A stretch of DNA of 64,000 nucleotides, taken from assembly GCA_963716125.1 (NCBI GenBank), contig OY970294.1:1736001-1800000 (forward strand). Direction: 5' to 3'. The DNA comes from Acidiluteibacter sp963716125 (GTDB taxonomy: Bacteria; Bacteroidota; Bacteroidia; Flavobacteriales_E; Vicingaceae). The translations under genes and the position numbers were made by a program. This document shows positions 16,725-25,444 of this stretch, in pieces (within the stretch, counting starts at the first letter, position 1; the number at the start of each line of letters is the position of its first letter). The notes beneath the pieces were generated by a model. It had not been told where the DNA came from. It saw only the letters and a list, made by a program, of their open reading frames with translations, and ran no database searches.

Positions 16725-19700
16725 AACTAACGAACAGGCGCTAGAATCAGCCATAGAAAAAACTTTGACAGGAATTTGCTTAGAAGACATTAAAGCAAGC
16801 GGAATTACCTTTGAAGAAGCCCAAGAGGAATATATCGCTGCCAATAAATATTACATTGGCGATACCAATGATTTTAATGCCAAATACGCCATAGACGAAA
16901 CAAGATTTTGGCACTTTTTAGAAGAAACTCAGAAAGAAGAAGTCGAAAAATTGCAACGATCAGCCGACTGGAAACTTAAAATACTAGAACGCTATGACCG
17001 TATGGTTAAAAAATATGGTATTTTGCGTTTGCTGCGAAAAGGTTTAGAAGTAGAAGATGCCCACTTTACTTTGCTGTATCAATTGCCGATGGCAAGCAGC
17101 AGTAAAGCGATAAAAGAAAACTTCGCTAAAAATGAGTTTAGTGTTAGCCGTCAAATTCATTACAACATAGAAAACCCTCGTGAAGAAATTGACATGGTGA
17201 TTTTTGTGAATGGTTTAGCTATAGCAACGTTAGAACTTAAAAATCAATGGACTGGTCAAAATGCCAAAGTTCATGGCATTAAACAATACAAATATGATAG
17301 AGACATTCGTCAGCCTCTACTAAATTTTGGTAGAGCCATTGTGCATTTTGCAGTAGATACCGATGAAGTGTACATGTGCACTAAATTGGAAGGAAGTAGT
17401 TCGTTTTTTCTTCCATTTAATAAAGGGCACAACAATGGAAAAGGAAATCCACCAAATCCTTTTGGGCATAAGACTGCTTATTTGTGGGAAGAAGTATTTT
17501 CTAAGGAAAGTTTAACTAACATCATTCAGCATTTTGTCCGTTTCGATGGAAAATCCACAGATGCATTAAACAAGCGCACCTTATTTTTTCCACGTTATCA
17601 TCAAATGGATGTGGTTCGCAAAATATTAAACCATGCCGCACAAAAAGGTGTTGGTCATACTTATTTGATACAACATTCGGCTGGTTCAGGTAAATCCAAT
17701 TCAATAAGCTGGGCCGCATATCAGTTGATAGAAACTTATCCCGAACACGAAGGGCTTCCAGGTTCAAAAGGCATTCAAAATCCATTGTTTGATTCAGTTA
17801 TTGTAGTAACTGATAGAAGATTATTAGATAAACAGCTCCGAGAAAACATTAAGGAATTTTCAGAAGTCAAAAATATTGTTTCTCCGGCTTTTTCATCTAA
17901 AGAGTTAAAAGACAGTTTAGAGCAAGGAAAAAAGATTATTATTACCACTATTCAGAAGTTCCCATTTATTGTAGATGGCATAGCAGATTTAAGCGACAAA
18001 CGATTTGCAGTGATTATAGATGAAGCGCATAGTTCTCAAAGTGGAACAGCGGCTGGTAAGATGAATCAGGCGATGGGCATGAGTCAACAATCTGAAGAAG
18101 AGGAAGAAGATACACAAGATAAAATTCTAAAGGCGATGCAAGCTCGAAAAATGAAGGGCAATGCATCTTATTTAGCTTTTACTGCAACTCCTAAAAATAC
18201 CACCTTAGAACGTTTCGGAAACAAGCAGGACGATGGTACTTTTAAGCCATTTCATTTGTATTCTATGAAACAAGCCATTGAAGAAGGTTTTATTTTGGAT
18301 GTTTTGGCAAATTATACTACCTATAAAAGTTACTATGAAATAGAAAAGTCAATTGAAGATAATCCTCTTTTTGATACCAAAAAAGCTCAGAAAAAATTAC
18401 GTGCATATGTAGAGCGTGATAAGGGAACCATAGCTACCAAAGCTGAAATTATGATGGAGCACTTTATAAGCAAAGTGTACAATACCAAAAAGCTTAAAGG
18501 GAAAGCCAAAGGAATGGTTATTACTCAGAACATTGAATCTGCCATTCGATATTATTTAGCTATTAAAAATATTTTAAAGGATAAAGGATACCCATTTAAA
18601 ATAGCTGTTGCATTTTCTGGTAAAAAAATGGTAGATGGCATTGAATACTCCGAAGGAGATTTAAATGGTTTCGCAGAAAAAGATACCCGTGATAATTTTG
18701 CTTCGGATGACTATCGCATATTGGTAGTGGCTAATAAATACTTGACTGGTTTTGATCAACCCAAACTTTGCACCATGTATGTAGATAAGAAACTACAAGG
18801 CGTATTGGCGGTGCAGGCATTAAGCAGATTAAATCGTTCTGCCAACAAATTAGGGAAGAAAACTGAAGATTTGTTTATTCTTGACTTCTTTAATCAAGTG
18901 GAAGATATCCAAACTTCATTTGACCCTTTTTATACTGCCACTTCACTGAGCAAAGCAACTGATATTAATGTATTACACGAGTTAAAAGGTACATTAGATG
19001 ATGCAGCAGTTTATGAATGGTCGGAAGTAGAAAACTTTGTAGAGAAATATTTCGAAGGAGTAGATGCACAACAATTGAGTCCTATAATTGATGTAGCTGC
19101 AAATCGTTTCAATCATGAACTAGAATTGAAAGATGAAGAAAAGGCAGATTTCAAAATAAAAGCCAAACAATTTGTAAAAATTTATGGTCAAATGGCTTCC
19201 ATTATGCCTTATGAAGTACTAGAATGGGAAAAGTTATTTTGGTTATTAAAATTCCTTATTCCAAAATTGATTGTGAAAACCAAAGAAGACGAATTGATTG
19301 ATGAACTATTAGAATCAGTTGACCTGTCAACTTATGGTTTGGAGCGCACTAAATTAAATCATTCAATTAGTTTAGATGATTCGTTAACTGAAGTAGATCC
19401 TCAAAATCCAAATCCAAGAGGAACGCATGGAGGTGAAGAAGAAGTAGATCCATTGGATGAAATTATTAGAACTTTCAATGAAAAATGGTTTCATGGCTGG
19501 GATGCCACACCTGAAGACCAAAGAGTAAAATTTGTTACTCTAAGTAAACATATTCAAGCGCACCCTGATTATGAATCAAAAGTTGCCGACAATAAAGACG
19601 TGCAGAACCGAAACTTGGCATTTAAGAAAATATTAGATGATGTAATGAGTCAGCAGCGAAAAAAAGAATTGGATTTGTATAAGCTTTATGCAAAAGATGA

Positions 19701-19773
19701 TTCTTTTTATCAAGCCTTTTTTGATACGATGAAACGAATGATAGATAACCCGAATTTAGGTCGCATGAAATAA
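16711..19773 (+). CDS. hsdR: Type I restriction system endonuclease subunit HsdR
   Basis: 1020 residues, the normal size. The N-terminal PD-(D/E)xK nuclease domain shows Asp near residue 160 ('EEIDMVIFVNG') and 'ATLELKNQ' near 175. The SF2 translocase follows, with Walker A 'HSAGSGKSNS' near 321, 'VVTDRRLLDKQL', the DEAH box 'IIDEAHSSQSG' near 437, 'AFTATP', and the late motifs 'VVANKYLTGFDQPKL' and 'ALSRLNRSA'. The C-terminal ~250 residues are helical and bind the methylase core. HsdR is intact, but it cleaves only within an R2M2S complex, so the IS in hsdM probably silences restriction. Confidence 0.95.
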   Translation: MTTSKTNEQALESAIEKTLTGICLEDIKASGITFEEAQEEYIAANKYYIGDTNDFNAKYAIDETRFWHFLEETQKEEVEKLQRSADWKLKILERYDRMVKKYGILRLLRKGLEVEDAHFTLLYQLPMASSSKAIKENFAKNEFSVSRQIHYNIENPREEIDMVIFVNGLAIATLELKNQWTGQNAKVHGIKQYKYDRDIRQPLLNFGRAIVHFAVDTDEVYMCTKLEGSSSFFLPFNKGHNNGKGNPPNPFGHKTAYLWEEVFSKESLTNIIQHFVRFDGKSTDALNKRTLFFPRYHQMDVVRKILNHAAQKGVGHTYLIQHSAGSGKSNSISWAAYQLIETYPEHEGLPGSKGIQNPLFDSVIVVTDRRLLDKQLRENIKEFSEVKNIVSPAFSSKELKDSLEQGKKIIITTIQKFPFIVDGIADLSDKRFAVIIDEAHSSQSGTAAGKMNQAMGMSQQSEEEEEDTQDKILKAMQARKMKGNASYLAFTATPKNTTLERFGNKQDDGTFKPFHLYSMKQAIEEGFILDVLANYTTYKSYYEIEKSIEDNPLFDTKKAQKKLRAYVERDKGTIATKAEIMMEHFISKVYNTKKLKGKAKGMVITQNIESAIRYYLAIKNILKDKGYPFKIAVAFSGKKMVDGIEYSEGDLNGFAEKDTRDNFASDDYRILVVANKYLTGFDQPKLCTMYVDKKLQGVLAVQALSRLNRSANKLGKKTEDLFILDFFNQVEDIQTSFDPFYTATSLSKATDINVLHELKGTLDDAAVYEWSEVENFVEKYFEGVDAQQLSPIIDVAANRFNHELELKDEEKADFKIKAKQFVKIYGQMASIMPYEVLEWEKLFWLLKFLIPKLIVKTKEDELIDELLESVDLSTYGLERTKLNHSISLDDSLTEVDPQNPNPRGTHGGEEEVDPLDEIIRTFNEKWFHGWDATPEDQRVKFVTLSKHIQAHPDYESKVADNKDVQNRNLAFKKILDDVMSQQRKKELDLYKLYAKDDSFYQAFFDTMKRMIDNPNLGRMK

Positions 19774-19988
19774 TGGATCAGCCCAAAAATACACATTGCC
19801 ATGTCGCTCAATTTATTGATACTAACTTCAAAATTAAAAGTTGAAGTATTTGTCTTTGCTAACAAGTTTACGAGAATAATTAATAGAAATACCACAAATT
19901 CCAAATAAAAAACTCATAAAACACATTCAATTCTTGAAACTAAAAGGATTCATTTCTCGTATTCTTCTTTTTACTAAAATGAATTTTT

Positions 19989-20669
19989 ATGGATAAAAAT
20001 GAAATACTAGATACCATGGGAATCTCTCGTACATTAGAAAGTATGATAGATGATTCTCGCAATTTTTTGATTTTTGTTTCTCCTTATCTCAAGATTACTC
20101 AAAGATTAAAAGCCAAATTAATGGATGCATTTAGCAATTTAGAAATTTGTTTTTTTATTTATAGAAAAAATGAATTGATGCCAAGCGAAGAGGAATGGCT
20201 ATCATCCATTAAAAATGTGTATCTGATAGGCGTGGAAAATCTACATGCAAAAATTTATATGAATGATAAAGTTTGTGCCATTACCTCTATGAATTTTTAT
20301 GAATATTCTCAAATAAACAACTATGAAATAGGTGTGGTACTTAAAAGTAGTGATAGAAATAGCTATCGAAAAATAACAGAGAATATTTTATTAATGACTA
20401 AATTTTCAAAGTATTATGATTTATTTTATAACACTTTAGAAGACTATTTAGATTATACAATGGGAAAATGTTTTAAAAAAGTTTTAGAAATTTCTAATAA
20501 ATATAATTCACAGAGCTATAATGATATATCCTATATAAAATTCTGTGATGATGCTAGAAAAATAATCAATTTTACTGAAGATGAATTATATGAGGATAAA
20601 ACAGCAATATTACGTTCTGCTAATCTCGGTAAAGAAAGGTTTGATTTTATTTTGAATAGCTTAAAGTAA
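19989..20669 (+). CDS. Phospholipase D-like domain protein (putative nuclease)
   Basis: 226 residues. Residues ~5-135 form one half of a PLD fold: 'DSRNFLIFVSPYLKIT' as the first strand and 'ENLHAKIYMNDKVCAITSMN' as the H-x-K motif, followed by N-x-x-E-I-G-V. Proteins with one such motif dimerise to form the active site and are commonly DNA nucleases, including in restriction systems. The C-terminal ~80 residues are unassigned and helical. It is the last plus-strand gene of the restriction island, 215 nt after hsdR, and is convergent with the DUF2207 gene 12 nt away. Confidence 0.78.
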   Translation: MDKNEILDTMGISRTLESMIDDSRNFLIFVSPYLKITQRLKAKLMDAFSNLEICFFIYRKNELMPSEEEWLSSIKNVYLIGVENLHAKIYMNDKVCAITSMNFYEYSQINNYEIGVVLKSSDRNSYRKITENILLMTKFSKYYDLFYNTLEDYLDYTMGKCFKKVLEISNKYNSQSYNDISYIKFCDDARKIINFTEDELYEDKTAILRSANLGKERFDFILNSLK

Positions 20670-20681
20670 CTTTTCAAACCA

Positions 20682-22370
20682 TCACCAGCTTCCACCGCCG
20701 CCGCCGCCAAAACCACCACCTGATGATCCGCCACCACCGCTGGAGCCACTGCTAGAAGGTGCACTTACCATTGTTGATTTTGCAGCGTTCATAGAACTAT
20801 TAAACGAGTTGGAGAAAGATGACATATTAAATGCTGTACCTGTGGAGGAAGTGTACCAAGATGGTGGTTCCAAACTTAATACATCAAACTTTTTGGCCCA
20901 TTTATCAAACAACCCAAAGGCTAGGGCATAACTCATCGTTTTTTCAAAATAAGTAGGATTTTCTTCCAGCAACATTTTTAGCTGGTTTAGTTCAGCTACT
21001 TTTATAAATTGCTTAAACCCTTTAAGCTCTGAAAGTGCATCAGTTCCTGCTGCATTCATTTTTATCATATACCCATTCAATATCAATAAAAGTACAAATG
21101 CTACAAGAGTGGCAATAGCAGCAAATACACCCCAAAAGTAGAAAGTAACAGGAAGTAACACCAACATCAACACCACCATCACTCCACAAGATAATTGCAT
21201 CACTCGTCGTGATTTTTTGATGTAAAAGGCTTGAGCATCATCTTTCAATAAGGTTTTAGAGCTGTTCATTGTCGTGTAAAATTTATTCTTGAGACTGCTC
21301 ACTAAAACCTCAGAATTTGAGCGGCTTTCAAACAAACCATCGAATAATTCTTGTTGATATTTTGGAAATTCATTGGGTAGATTTTTTAATTTTATCAGTT
21401 TGGTGTCATCTGATGCAAACCATCCTTTTTTATCAATTTCCTCTACTTTTAAAAATCCCATTGATCCCCAATAAGGAATAAGCGAAATCAAATCGGAAGT
21501 ATCGCTTTTATCATTAATTAAAAAGCCTGCCATTGCAGGATCTATTCCTTTTGGAGGATAATAACTAGTAGTGGAAATTACTCTATCATCTTTTCCAAAT
21601 TTTAGCCAAACTCGATAGAAAAGAAAAATGGAAAGTCCAATAATCAATGTCCAACCATATTTTGTCCAAAAAGGCCAAAGTGGTTTTATTACTTTTATAG
21701 AGTCGGGTGGAAGGTTTACTAAAAGTGTCACACTCTCGCCATAATTCGAATTAAAACTCTCTAAACTTTTACCTTCAAAAACGCCTAATTTATAGTTTAA
21801 ATCAAAATCAGCACTTACAGAAGTATCTCCATATTGTCCGGCATAGACAAAACTGTTTTCATTGTTCAATAAAATGTTCTGAGGAGTGTGTATTGTAAAA
21901 TGAATGTTATAAAAACTAGCATACCAATCCTTTGGTTTTATGTTCCAATAAAAGCTAGTGTATTCCTTTTCATAAATAAAGGCATTTTTTACGCGGTATT
22001 TTATTTCATAATGCTGAGGGCCTATTAACGTAATGTTTGGATCTCCAATTTTTATGTTGACTTTTCCTTCTAGTTTTTGATTGAATTTATTGGGAACATC
22101 ATATTGGTAATTGGGCACCTCAATATGGCTTACCTCAATTATTCTATTTTCCTTTTCTCCATCAGAAGTAATCAAATCGTAATCTGTCTGAATTTCTCTA
22201 TAAATACCATGTTTATAAGCTTCAAAAACTAAATCATAATTTTCTACCACATCAAAATATCCTTCTTCACTAATGGTAATGTCAACCTTATAGTTTTTAA
22301 CACTGAAGTCTTGAGCGTTTAAGGTAGAAAATAAAAGAAAGAAGCCAAGAGTTAAATTTATTTTTTTCAT
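20682..22370 (-). CDS. DUF2207 membrane protein with glycine-rich tail
   Basis: 562 residues with a signal peptide ('FSTLNAQDFS', about residue 20), an extracytoplasmic beta domain (~20-230), a transmembrane helix near 240, a cytoplasmic part, two more helices near 390-435 and a Gly/Ser-rich tail ending 'GGGGGSW'. This is the DUF2207 architecture. It is encoded 37 nt downstream of a LemA gene, the usual pairing. The function of DUF2207/LemA pairs is unknown; membrane-stress or protein-trafficking roles are guessed. A similar glycine-rich end ('GGGAGGSW') occurs in the TPM protein at 34742-35596, also beside a LemA gene. Confidence 0.88.
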   Translation of the reverse strand: MKKINLTLGFFLLFSTLNAQDFSVKNYKVDITISEEGYFDVVENYDLVFEAYKHGIYREIQTDYDLITSDGEKENRIIEVSHIEVPNYQYDVPNKFNQKLEGKVNIKIGDPNITLIGPQHYEIKYRVKNAFIYEKEYTSFYWNIKPKDWYASFYNIHFTIHTPQNILLNNENSFVYAGQYGDTSVSADFDLNYKLGVFEGKSLESFNSNYGESVTLLVNLPPDSIKVIKPLWPFWTKYGWTLIIGLSIFLFYRVWLKFGKDDRVISTTSYYPPKGIDPAMAGFLINDKSDTSDLISLIPYWGSMGFLKVEEIDKKGWFASDDTKLIKLKNLPNEFPKYQQELFDGLFESRSNSEVLVSSLKNKFYTTMNSSKTLLKDDAQAFYIKKSRRVMQLSCGVMVVLMLVLLPVTFYFWGVFAAIATLVAFVLLLILNGYMIKMNAAGTDALSELKGFKQFIKVAELNQLKMLLEENPTYFEKTMSYALAFGLFDKWAKKFDVLSLEPPSWYTSSTGTAFNMSSFSNSFNSSMNAAKSTMVSAPSSSGSSGGGGSSGGGFGGGGGGSW

Positions 22371-22407
22371 ACTTTCAATTTAATTTAAAGAAAAGCAGTA
22401 TTAAAAT

Positions 22408-22968
22408 TTAAGAAAAATCTACTTTCACATTTTCACGGCTAATTGCATCAGCTTCAAAAAAGTCGAAATGCTTGTATTTTAGCATTCCTGCAAAAATAAC
22501 AGCGGGAAATGACTCACCATAAGTATTGTTGACACGAACAGTGCCATTGTAATAACGGCGGCTTTTTTCTAGATTTTCTTCTATTTCGTTCAACTTTTGC
22601 TGAAGATCCAAAAAATTGGTATTGGCTTTAAGATCAGGATAAGCCTCACTCAATGCAAAAATGCTTCTCAACGTTTGTTGCAGGCTATTTTCAGCTTTAA
22701 TTTGCCCATTAATATCATCAGAAGGAACAGCCATTGCCACATTACGAGCTTTAATAACGTTTTCTAAAGTGGTTTTTTCGTGGGCTGCGTAGCCTTTAAC
22801 CGTTTCCACTAAATTTGGAATTAAATCATAACGGCGTTTCAACGCAACATCTATATTGCTCCAGGCATCTTGCACTACATTTCTGTTTTTAGCAAATTGA
22901 TTAAATATGAAAACCATTAAAATGGCAATCACTATTAATAGGCCTAATAAAATTAATATAATACTCAT
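22408..22968 (-). CDS. LemA family protein
   Basis: 186 residues from the ATG at 22968; a start at 23019 would put 17 hydrophilic residues before the membrane helix and is unlikely. An N-terminal helix (~2-22) is followed by the conserved LemA helical hairpin: 'AWSNIDVALKRRYDLIPNLV' and 'YPDLKANTNFLDLQQKLNEI'. LemA proteins are membrane-anchored with a large helical domain facing out or in depending on family. It is the first gene of the LemA-DUF2207 pair. Confidence 0.92.
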   Translation of the reverse strand: MSIILILLGLLIVIAILMVFIFNQFAKNRNVVQDAWSNIDVALKRRYDLIPNLVETVKGYAAHEKTTLENVIKARNVAMAVPSDDINGQIKAENSLQQTLRSIFALSEAYPDLKANTNFLDLQQKLNEIEENLEKSRRYYNGTVRVNNTYGESFPAVIFAGMLKYKHFDFFEADAISRENVKVDFS

Positions 22969-23284
22969 AATTAGATGATTAAATATTTGTAATTGGTTTG
23001 TTGATTGGTTTGAAAGCAATAAATATACAATTATTATCGAAACATCATTTTATTTATGGTCTGACTAAAAAGGTTTAAAGCGAAATTTTTTCAATATTTA
23101 TCTGATGATAGTTTTTGAAAAGAATAATTTAATTTGGAGATTAGAAGGATTTATTTATTTTTGAAGCAATAAAAGAAATTTTTGAAAGGTTCTCTAATTT
23201 AAAAATGGAGACTTAAACCATTACAAAAAAAGGGCGTAAACGAAAAGCCAAACGAGTAGTAGACTTATTTTAAAAATAAAATTA
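22969..23284. other. Non-coding divergent region between lemA and the TM2 operon
   Basis: About 316 AT-rich bases between diverging genes. It holds the plus-strand promoter listed at 23133-23163 and a leader of about 115 nt. The leader includes a short lysine/arginine-coding stretch ending at 23270 that has no start codon. I see no RNA gene. Confidence 0.5.
23133..23163 (+). promoter_or_regulatory. Bacteroidota-type promoter for the TM2 operon
   Basis: TTTG (23133-23136), a 19-nt spacer and TATTTTTG (23156-23163) match the sigma-A consensus of this phylum at both boxes with the expected spacing. The next gene on this strand starts at 23285. Confidence 0.55.
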
Positions 23285-23620
23285 ATGGAAGCACAAAGAG
23301 TGGATATGTTTATCATGTCAAATGCAAAATTTTTCGAAAGTCATCAAGTAAGTATTGTTAGAGATAGATTGATTGCAATGGATGATTCTAAATGGCCAAT
23401 TATTTCAACTTTACAATTGAAAGACCCTACGACAACTTTAATTGTTTCAATTTTAGCTGGATCGTTAGGGATTGATCGTTTTATGATTGGAGATACAGGT
23501 CTTGGTGTTGGTAAACTTTTGACATGCGGTGGATTAGGAATTTGGGCAATTATTGATTGGTTTTTAATTCAGCAAGCCACAAGAGAAAAGAACATGCAAA
23601 AAATCCAACAATTCTTGTAA
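23285..23620 (+). CDS. TM2 domain-containing protein
   Basis: 111 residues. The C-terminal part holds the TM2 domain: two close helices around 'AGSLGIDRFMIGDTGLGVGK' with the family G-x-D-R-F turn and 'GGLGIWAIIDWFLI'. The N-terminal ~50 residues are soluble. TM2 proteins are small membrane proteins of unclear role. It heads a tight operon with a DUF2752 gene, a DUF4870-like gene and an M48 peptidase. Confidence 0.88.
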   Translation: MEAQRVDMFIMSNAKFFESHQVSIVRDRLIAMDDSKWPIISTLQLKDPTTTLIVSILAGSLGIDRFMIGDTGLGVGKLLTCGGLGIWAIIDWFLIQQATREKNMQKIQQFL

Positions 23621-23622
23621 TA

Positions 23623-24039
23623 ATGCCACTCAAACGGAACAAGTTATACCTATATTTAATAATAGCTTGCGTTGTAGGATATATATGGCTTTTTTATTGT
23701 TTAAAAAATGGTGTTTCTGAAAATGAATCAATAGGAGTTTGCATAATTAAGCACACTACAAATGTACCCTGCCCTTCCTGCGGTTCAAGTCGGTCGGTTA
23801 TTTCCATAATAAAAGGAAATTTCTATGATGCGCTAATGTTTAATCCATTAGGTTATTTTATTGCCTTGATAATGCTCATAACACCTTATTGGATTTCAAT
23901 TGATTTAATTCTAAAAAAGAGATCTTTATTTAATTTTTATCAAAATATAGAGATGAAATTAAAAAAAGCTCAATTTGCAGTACCATTGGTCATGCTAATT
24001 GTTTCTAATTGGATTTGGAACATTATAAAAGGACTATGA
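23623..24039 (+). CDS. DUF2752 family membrane protein
   Basis: 138 residues from the ATG at 23623, two nt after the TM2 stop; a longer frame from 23557 overlaps TM2 and is a shadow. The DUF2752 signature 'PCPSCGSSRSV' (CPxCG then R) is present between predicted helices at ~10-28, ~75-97 and ~115-135. DUF2752 and TM2 genes are often adjacent in Bacteroidota. Its stop overlaps the next ATG (ATGA). Confidence 0.87.
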   Translation: MPLKRNKLYLYLIIACVVGYIWLFYCLKNGVSENESIGVCIIKHTTNVPCPSCGSSRSVISIIKGNFYDALMFNPLGYFIALIMLITPYWISIDLILKKRSLFNFYQNIEMKLKKAQFAVPLVMLIVSNWIWNIIKGL

Positions 24040-24470
24040 TAAAAGTTGAAGATTTTGATTATGAACCAGGTGAGCATGAAGCGGAAGCAGCGTCAAGTAG
24101 TTATTTAATGTCATTAATTGCAATAATTGTTGGATTGCCGCTACCAATTATTAATCTTGTTGCAACTCTAATTTTTTATCTTGGAAATCGTAAGTCAACT
24201 TATTTTGTTCGTTGGCACTGTACTCAGGCTTTATTATCTCAGCTATCAATGCTAATCATTAATAGTTTTGCTTTTTGGTGGACTGTTTCTATTTTATTTA
24301 CCGAGGAAGTAATAACTAATAATTATTTAGCCTACATAATAGTTGTGTTAATTTTTAATTTGACAGAATTTATTGCTACTATTTATACTGCAATCAAAAC
24401 AAGAAAGGGGATACATGTAGAATGGTGGTTATATGGAAACTTAACGAATTTAATTTGCAAGTCGAAATAA
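24036..24470 (+). CDS. DUF4870-like small membrane protein
   Basis: 144 residues from the ATG at 24036, which overlaps the previous stop; the ATG at 24009 is a shadow. It has three or four helices (~22-50, ~65-85, ~95-115) and the motif 'VRWHCTQALLSQ', which recalls the H/Q-containing first loop of DUF4870/Tic20-like proteins. It is coupled at both ends (ATGA before, TAATG after), so it belongs to the TM2-M48 operon. Confidence 0.72.
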   Translation: MIKVEDFDYEPGEHEAEAASSSYLMSLIAIIVGLPLPIINLVATLIFYLGNRKSTYFVRWHCTQALLSQLSMLIINSFAFWWTVSILFTEEVITNNYLAYIIVVLIFNLTEFIATIYTAIKTRKGIHVEWWLYGNLTNLICKSK

Positions 24471-25285
24471 TGAAAAAGTTAATAATCCAAGTAATAACTA
24501 TAACCGTTGTATTTCTATTAATGTGGTTTACATTAATTCAATTTGATTGGATTAATATCTTTAAAGTAAGAAAGATAACTAACAAGACAGAAGAAAAGTT
24601 AGGCAACCTTTATTGGGAACATTTTCGAAAAACTGATGAAGAAAATCAGAATCCTTTTGTAATCAATTCAATTGATAGTATCGTTACTAAAATTTGTTCT
24701 GCAAATAATATTGATCGAGAATATATAAAAGTCCGTATTCTTGAAAAAGATGATATTAATGCATTTGCATTGCCGAATGGATATTTAATTATTTATAGTG
24801 GATTGATATTAAATTCAGAAAGTCCTGAAGAGTTAAGTGGTGTTATTTGTCATGAAATTGCTCACATACAACTTAATCATGTAACGAAAAAGCTAATAAA
24901 AGAAGTTGGACTTTCTGTTTTGTTATCAATAACAACAGGTAATGGAGGTACTGAAAAAATTGGGCAGACTGCTAAATTGCTATCATCTTCAGCCTTTGAC
25001 AGAAGTTTAGAAAAAGAAGCTGACATTAAAGCAGTTGATTATCTTATAAAGGCAGATATAAATCCTGAATCATTCGCAAACTTTTTGTACAAGCTTTCGG
25101 ATAAGGAAAATGAAGATATAAAGTTCTTATCTTGGATTAGTACACATCCTGATTCAAAAGAAAGAGCAGAGTACATTATAGAATATAGTAACGGCATAAA
25201 TCAAACAATTGATAAAGTAATTACATTGGAAACTTGGAATAGAATTAAAAAAGAACTTGAGAAGAGTTTCGTTAAATCGGATTAA
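24470..25285 (+). CDS. M48 family zinc metallopeptidase
   Basis: 271 residues from the ATG at 24470 (TAATG overlap). A single N-terminal membrane helix (~5-25) is followed by the periplasmic or cytoplasmic peptidase domain. The zinc motif HExxH is seen in 'VICHEIAHIQLNHV' near residue 128 and the third ligand in 'SLEKEADIKAVDYL' near 190. 'STHPDSKERAEYI' is the typical C-terminal substrate-cleft motif. Such peptidases act in membrane or lipoprotein quality control. It is the last gene of the four-gene operon. Confidence 0.92.
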   Translation: MKKLIIQVITITVVFLLMWFTLIQFDWINIFKVRKITNKTEEKLGNLYWEHFRKTDEENQNPFVINSIDSIVTKICSANNIDREYIKVRILEKDDINAFALPNGYLIIYSGLILNSESPEELSGVICHEIAHIQLNHVTKKLIKEVGLSVLLSITTGNGGTEKIGQTAKLLSSSAFDRSLEKEADIKAVDYLIKADINPESFANFLYKLSDKENEDIKFLSWISTHPDSKERAEYIIEYSNGINQTIDKVITLETWNRIKKELEKSFVKSD

Positions 25286-25293
25286 TTATATAG

Positions 25294-25425
25294 CAGCATG
25301 AATTAATTGAACAGCTTATGCTTGTTGAAAAAGTGGAAGAAGGAATTAATCAATCTAAAAATGATAGAACTGTTTCAAATGGGACCATCAAAAATATGAT
25401 TGAAAAATGGTCATTAATTAACTAG
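25294..25425 (+). pseudogene. Remnant of a small antitoxin-like gene
   Basis: An open stretch after a TAG at 25291 reads QHELIEQL-M-LVEKVEEGINQS and ends in 'NMIEKWSLIN' then TAG at 25423. The pattern 'E-x-V-E-E-G-x-x-x-S' with a terminal 'I/L-x-K-W' resembles the C-terminal half of antitoxins of the RelB/prevent-host-death size class in Bacteroidota. The N-terminal half and any toxin are missing. The only start is ATG 25318, giving 35 residues. This is a tentative call. Confidence 0.3.
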
Positions 25426-25444
25426 AACTTCCTTAAAATTCTAA

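Noticed and set aside
23220..23270. Small basic peptide before the TM2 gene (K-K-G-R-K-R-K-A-K-R)
   Set aside because: The frame is short, preceded by a stop, and lacks a start codon; it is likely part of the operon leader.
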